64,000 nucleotides of DNA, taken from NCBI GenBank assembly GCA_019419865.1, contig JAHZIG010000007.1, positions 62,001 to 126,000 on the forward strand, read 5' to 3'. This DNA comes from Clostridiales bacterium. GTDB taxonomy: Bacteria > Bacillota > Clostridia > Monoglobales > Monoglobaceae. A program made the translations under genes and the position numbers. Below are positions 62,254-64,000 of the stretch, in pieces. Every line of letters begins with the position of its first letter. Position 1 is the first letter of the stretch. The notes beneath the pieces were generated by a model. It worked only from the letters and a program-made list of their open reading frames with translations. It was not told the DNA's origin and did not search any database.

Positions 62254-64000
62254 ATGGCTGAAACGAAAAGAACAACTAAAAAGACGGGAAAGACTTCAAC
62301 GAAGCGGACGGCTAAGAAAAAGCTGGTAATAGTCGAGTCGCCGACCAAGGTAGACAGCGTAAAGAAGTATTTGGGAAGCGCTTACAATATAGAAGCCACT
62401 ATGGGACATCTGCGCGATCTTCCAAAGAGCCAGATGGGCGTGGATATTGAACACGACTTTGAACCTAAGTATATAACCATAAGAGGAAAAGGCGAACTGA
62501 TAGCTAAGCTTAAGAAAAAGGCGAAAGCGGCGGATAAGATATATCTTGCTACCGACCCCGACCGCGAGGGAGAGGCGATATCCTGGCACTTGGCGAATAT
62601 CTTGGATATAGATCCAAGCAGCGAATGCAGGATAACATTTAACGAGGTAACAAAAAACGCGGTAAAGGAAGCGGTGAAAGACGCGAGACCTATCGATATG
62701 GATCTTGTAGACGCGCAGCAGGCCAGAAGGGTGCTCGACAGAATAGTGGGATACGAGATCAGTCCGTTGCTCTGGAAAAAGGTGAAGAAAGGGCTTAGCG
62801 CGGGAAGAGTTCAGTCGGTGGTAACAAGGCTTGTGGTAGACCGCGAACGCGAGATAGAAGCGTTTGATCCAAAAGAGTATTGGTCTATCGATCTAAAGCT
62901 TACCAACGATAAAGGCAAGCTCCCGTTCGGCGCGTCGTTTTACGGTTCTGCGGCCGGCAAGAAGATAGCGCTCGAGAACGAAGAGGATACTATGAAAATA
63001 GCCGAAGCGCTCAAGAACGCCGAGTACGCCGTTACCAAGATAACCAAGAAAGAGACGAAAAGACGCAGCGCTCCGCCGTTTACGACGAGCACGATGCAGC
63101 AGGAGGCTTCGAGAAAGCTGAATTTTACGACCAGAAGAACGATGGTCGCGGCGCAGCAGCTTTATGAGATGGGATATATAACCTATATGAGAACGGATTC
63201 TCTCAGAATTGCTACCGTCGCTCAAAATGAAGCGAGAGCGTTCATAGCCGATAAATATGGAGAGAGCTTTGTTCCGCCCACGCCGAAGGTCTATAGAGCC
63301 AAAAAGAGCGCTCAGGACGCTCACGAAGCTATAAGACCGACGTTTGCGGCCAATACGCCGGAATCGCTTAAAGAAAAACTAAAGTCCGATCACTATAGAT
63401 TATATAGATTGATATGGATGAGATTTATAGCAAGTCAGATGTCGGACGCTGTACTCGACACGGTGAACACCGAGATATGTACGGACGATTATATGGTAAA
63501 GGCGAACGGCAGTTCTATTAAGTTCGCCGGTTTTATGACGCTTTATGTAGAGGGTAAGGACGAAGCCGAAGAAAAGGCGGGAAAACTGCCCGAGCTTACG
63601 GAGGGGCAAAAGCTCAAGCTTAAGGAACTGAATCCGGCGCAGCATTTTACTCAGCCGCCTCCAAGATATACCGAGGCGTCTCTGGTAAAAGCGATGGAAG
63701 AGGACGGAATCGGCAGACCGAGCACTTACGCTCCGACGATAGCTACTATTACCGCGAGAGGTTACGTCGCAAGAGAGGGGAAGTCTCTGTATCCGACCGA
63801 GCTCGGATATATCGTGACAGATCTGATGAAGGAATATTTTAAGGATATAGTAGACGTCGCCTTTACGGCTAATATGGAGGATAAAATAGAGGACGTCGCG
63901 GACGGCGACATAAGCTGGAAACAGGTAGTGCGCGATTTTTACGAGCCGTTTGAAAAAACGCTGAAGGAAGCCGAGGAAAAAATAGGCGATATAGAAATAA
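62254..64000 (+). CDS. topA: DNA topoisomerase I, C-terminus outside window
   Basis: It relaxes negative supercoils. 582 residues are visible and the frame continues off the edge. A basic Lys/Thr-rich tail (about 2-23) precedes the Toprim domain (KLVIVESPTKVDSVKKYLG, then TDPDREGEAISWHL near 108). Further motifs are GLSAGRVQSVVTRLVVDREREIEAF near 188, the active-site tyrosine in YITYMRTDS near residue 311, and SAQDAHEAIRPT near 353 with EDGIGRPSTYAPTIATI near 485. The zinc-finger part would lie beyond 64,000. Confidence 0.96.
   Translation, partial: MAETKRTTKKTGKTSTKRTAKKKLVIVESPTKVDSVKKYLGSAYNIEATMGHLRDLPKSQMGVDIEHDFEPKYITIRGKGELIAKLKKKAKAADKIYLATDPDREGEAISWHLANILDIDPSSECRITFNEVTKNAVKEAVKDARPIDMDLVDAQQARRVLDRIVGYEISPLLWKKVKKGLSAGRVQSVVTRLVVDREREIEAFDPKEYWSIDLKLTNDKGKLPFGASFYGSAAGKKIALENEEDTMKIAEALKNAEYAVTKITKKETKRRSAPPFTTSTMQQEASRKLNFTTRRTMVAAQQLYEMGYITYMRTDSLRIATVAQNEARAFIADKYGESFVPPTPKVYRAKKSAQDAHEAIRPTFAANTPESLKEKLKSDHYRLYRLIWMRFIASQMSDAVLDTVNTEICTDDYMVKANGSSIKFAGFMTLYVEGKDEAEEKAGKLPELTEGQKLKLKELNPAQHFTQPPPRYTEASLVKAMEEDGIGRPSTYAPTIATITARGYVAREGKSLYPTELGYIVTDLMKEYFKDIVDVAFTANMEDKIEDVADGDISWKQVVRDFYEPFEKTLKEAEEKIGDIEI

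Overview
The window looks like chromosome of an endospore-forming anaerobic member of the Clostridia (Firmicutes), possibly from a gut or rumen-like habitat. It carries spoIIAA-spoIIAB-sigF, spoVAC-D-E, a six-gene Rnf complex, a long-form Hpf, a THF riboswitch ahead of an ECF folate transporter gene, and many surface proteins with S-layer homology (SLH) domains. Moderate GC, strong AGGAGG-type ribosome binding sites and consensus sigma-A promoters with 17-bp spacers fit this. No phage, IS element or CRISPR array was seen.

Layout. 1-8,900 is housekeeping: a partial conserved gene, purA, apgM, malQ and ilvE on the minus strand, a tRNA-Leu/tRNA-Gln unit, a CLC transporter (fluoride-type by motif) and sodA. 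A small intergenic RNA candidate with its own promoter and terminator lies at about 3,176-3,270. 9,464-18,060 is the sporulation locus. It is split by a 4.4-kb gene on the opposite strand for an SLH/leucine-rich-repeat surface protein, whose signal-peptide region holds a run of ten G/C that puts it out of frame by one base. 18,470-31,500 holds an intracellular GH43 enzyme, rnfCDGEAB, a MarR regulator with a heterodimeric ABC exporter, and a FUSC-type membrane protein. hpf follows at 31,633.

33,054-50,503 is the most unusual part: five consecutive large secreted-protein genes on the plus strand. The outer two end in SLH modules and are probably anchored to the cell wall. The inner three are beta-helix proteins that end in a cohesin-like module, a conserved X-module and a dockerin-like module. 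The first anchor protein also has a cohesin-like module, an X-module and a dockerin. I read this as a cellulosome-like surface assembly built from beta-helix proteins with no recognisable catalytic domain. The fold assignments are made by eye from motifs and need profile searches.

50,773-64,000 returns to core functions: a divergent type IIA topoisomerase pair (parE-parC type), a secreted GH3 enzyme, infC-rpmI-rplT behind an attenuator-like leader and with an apparent ATA start codon in infC, folT under a THF riboswitch, a SpoU/TrmH-type RNA methyltransferase, dprA, and topA running off the end.
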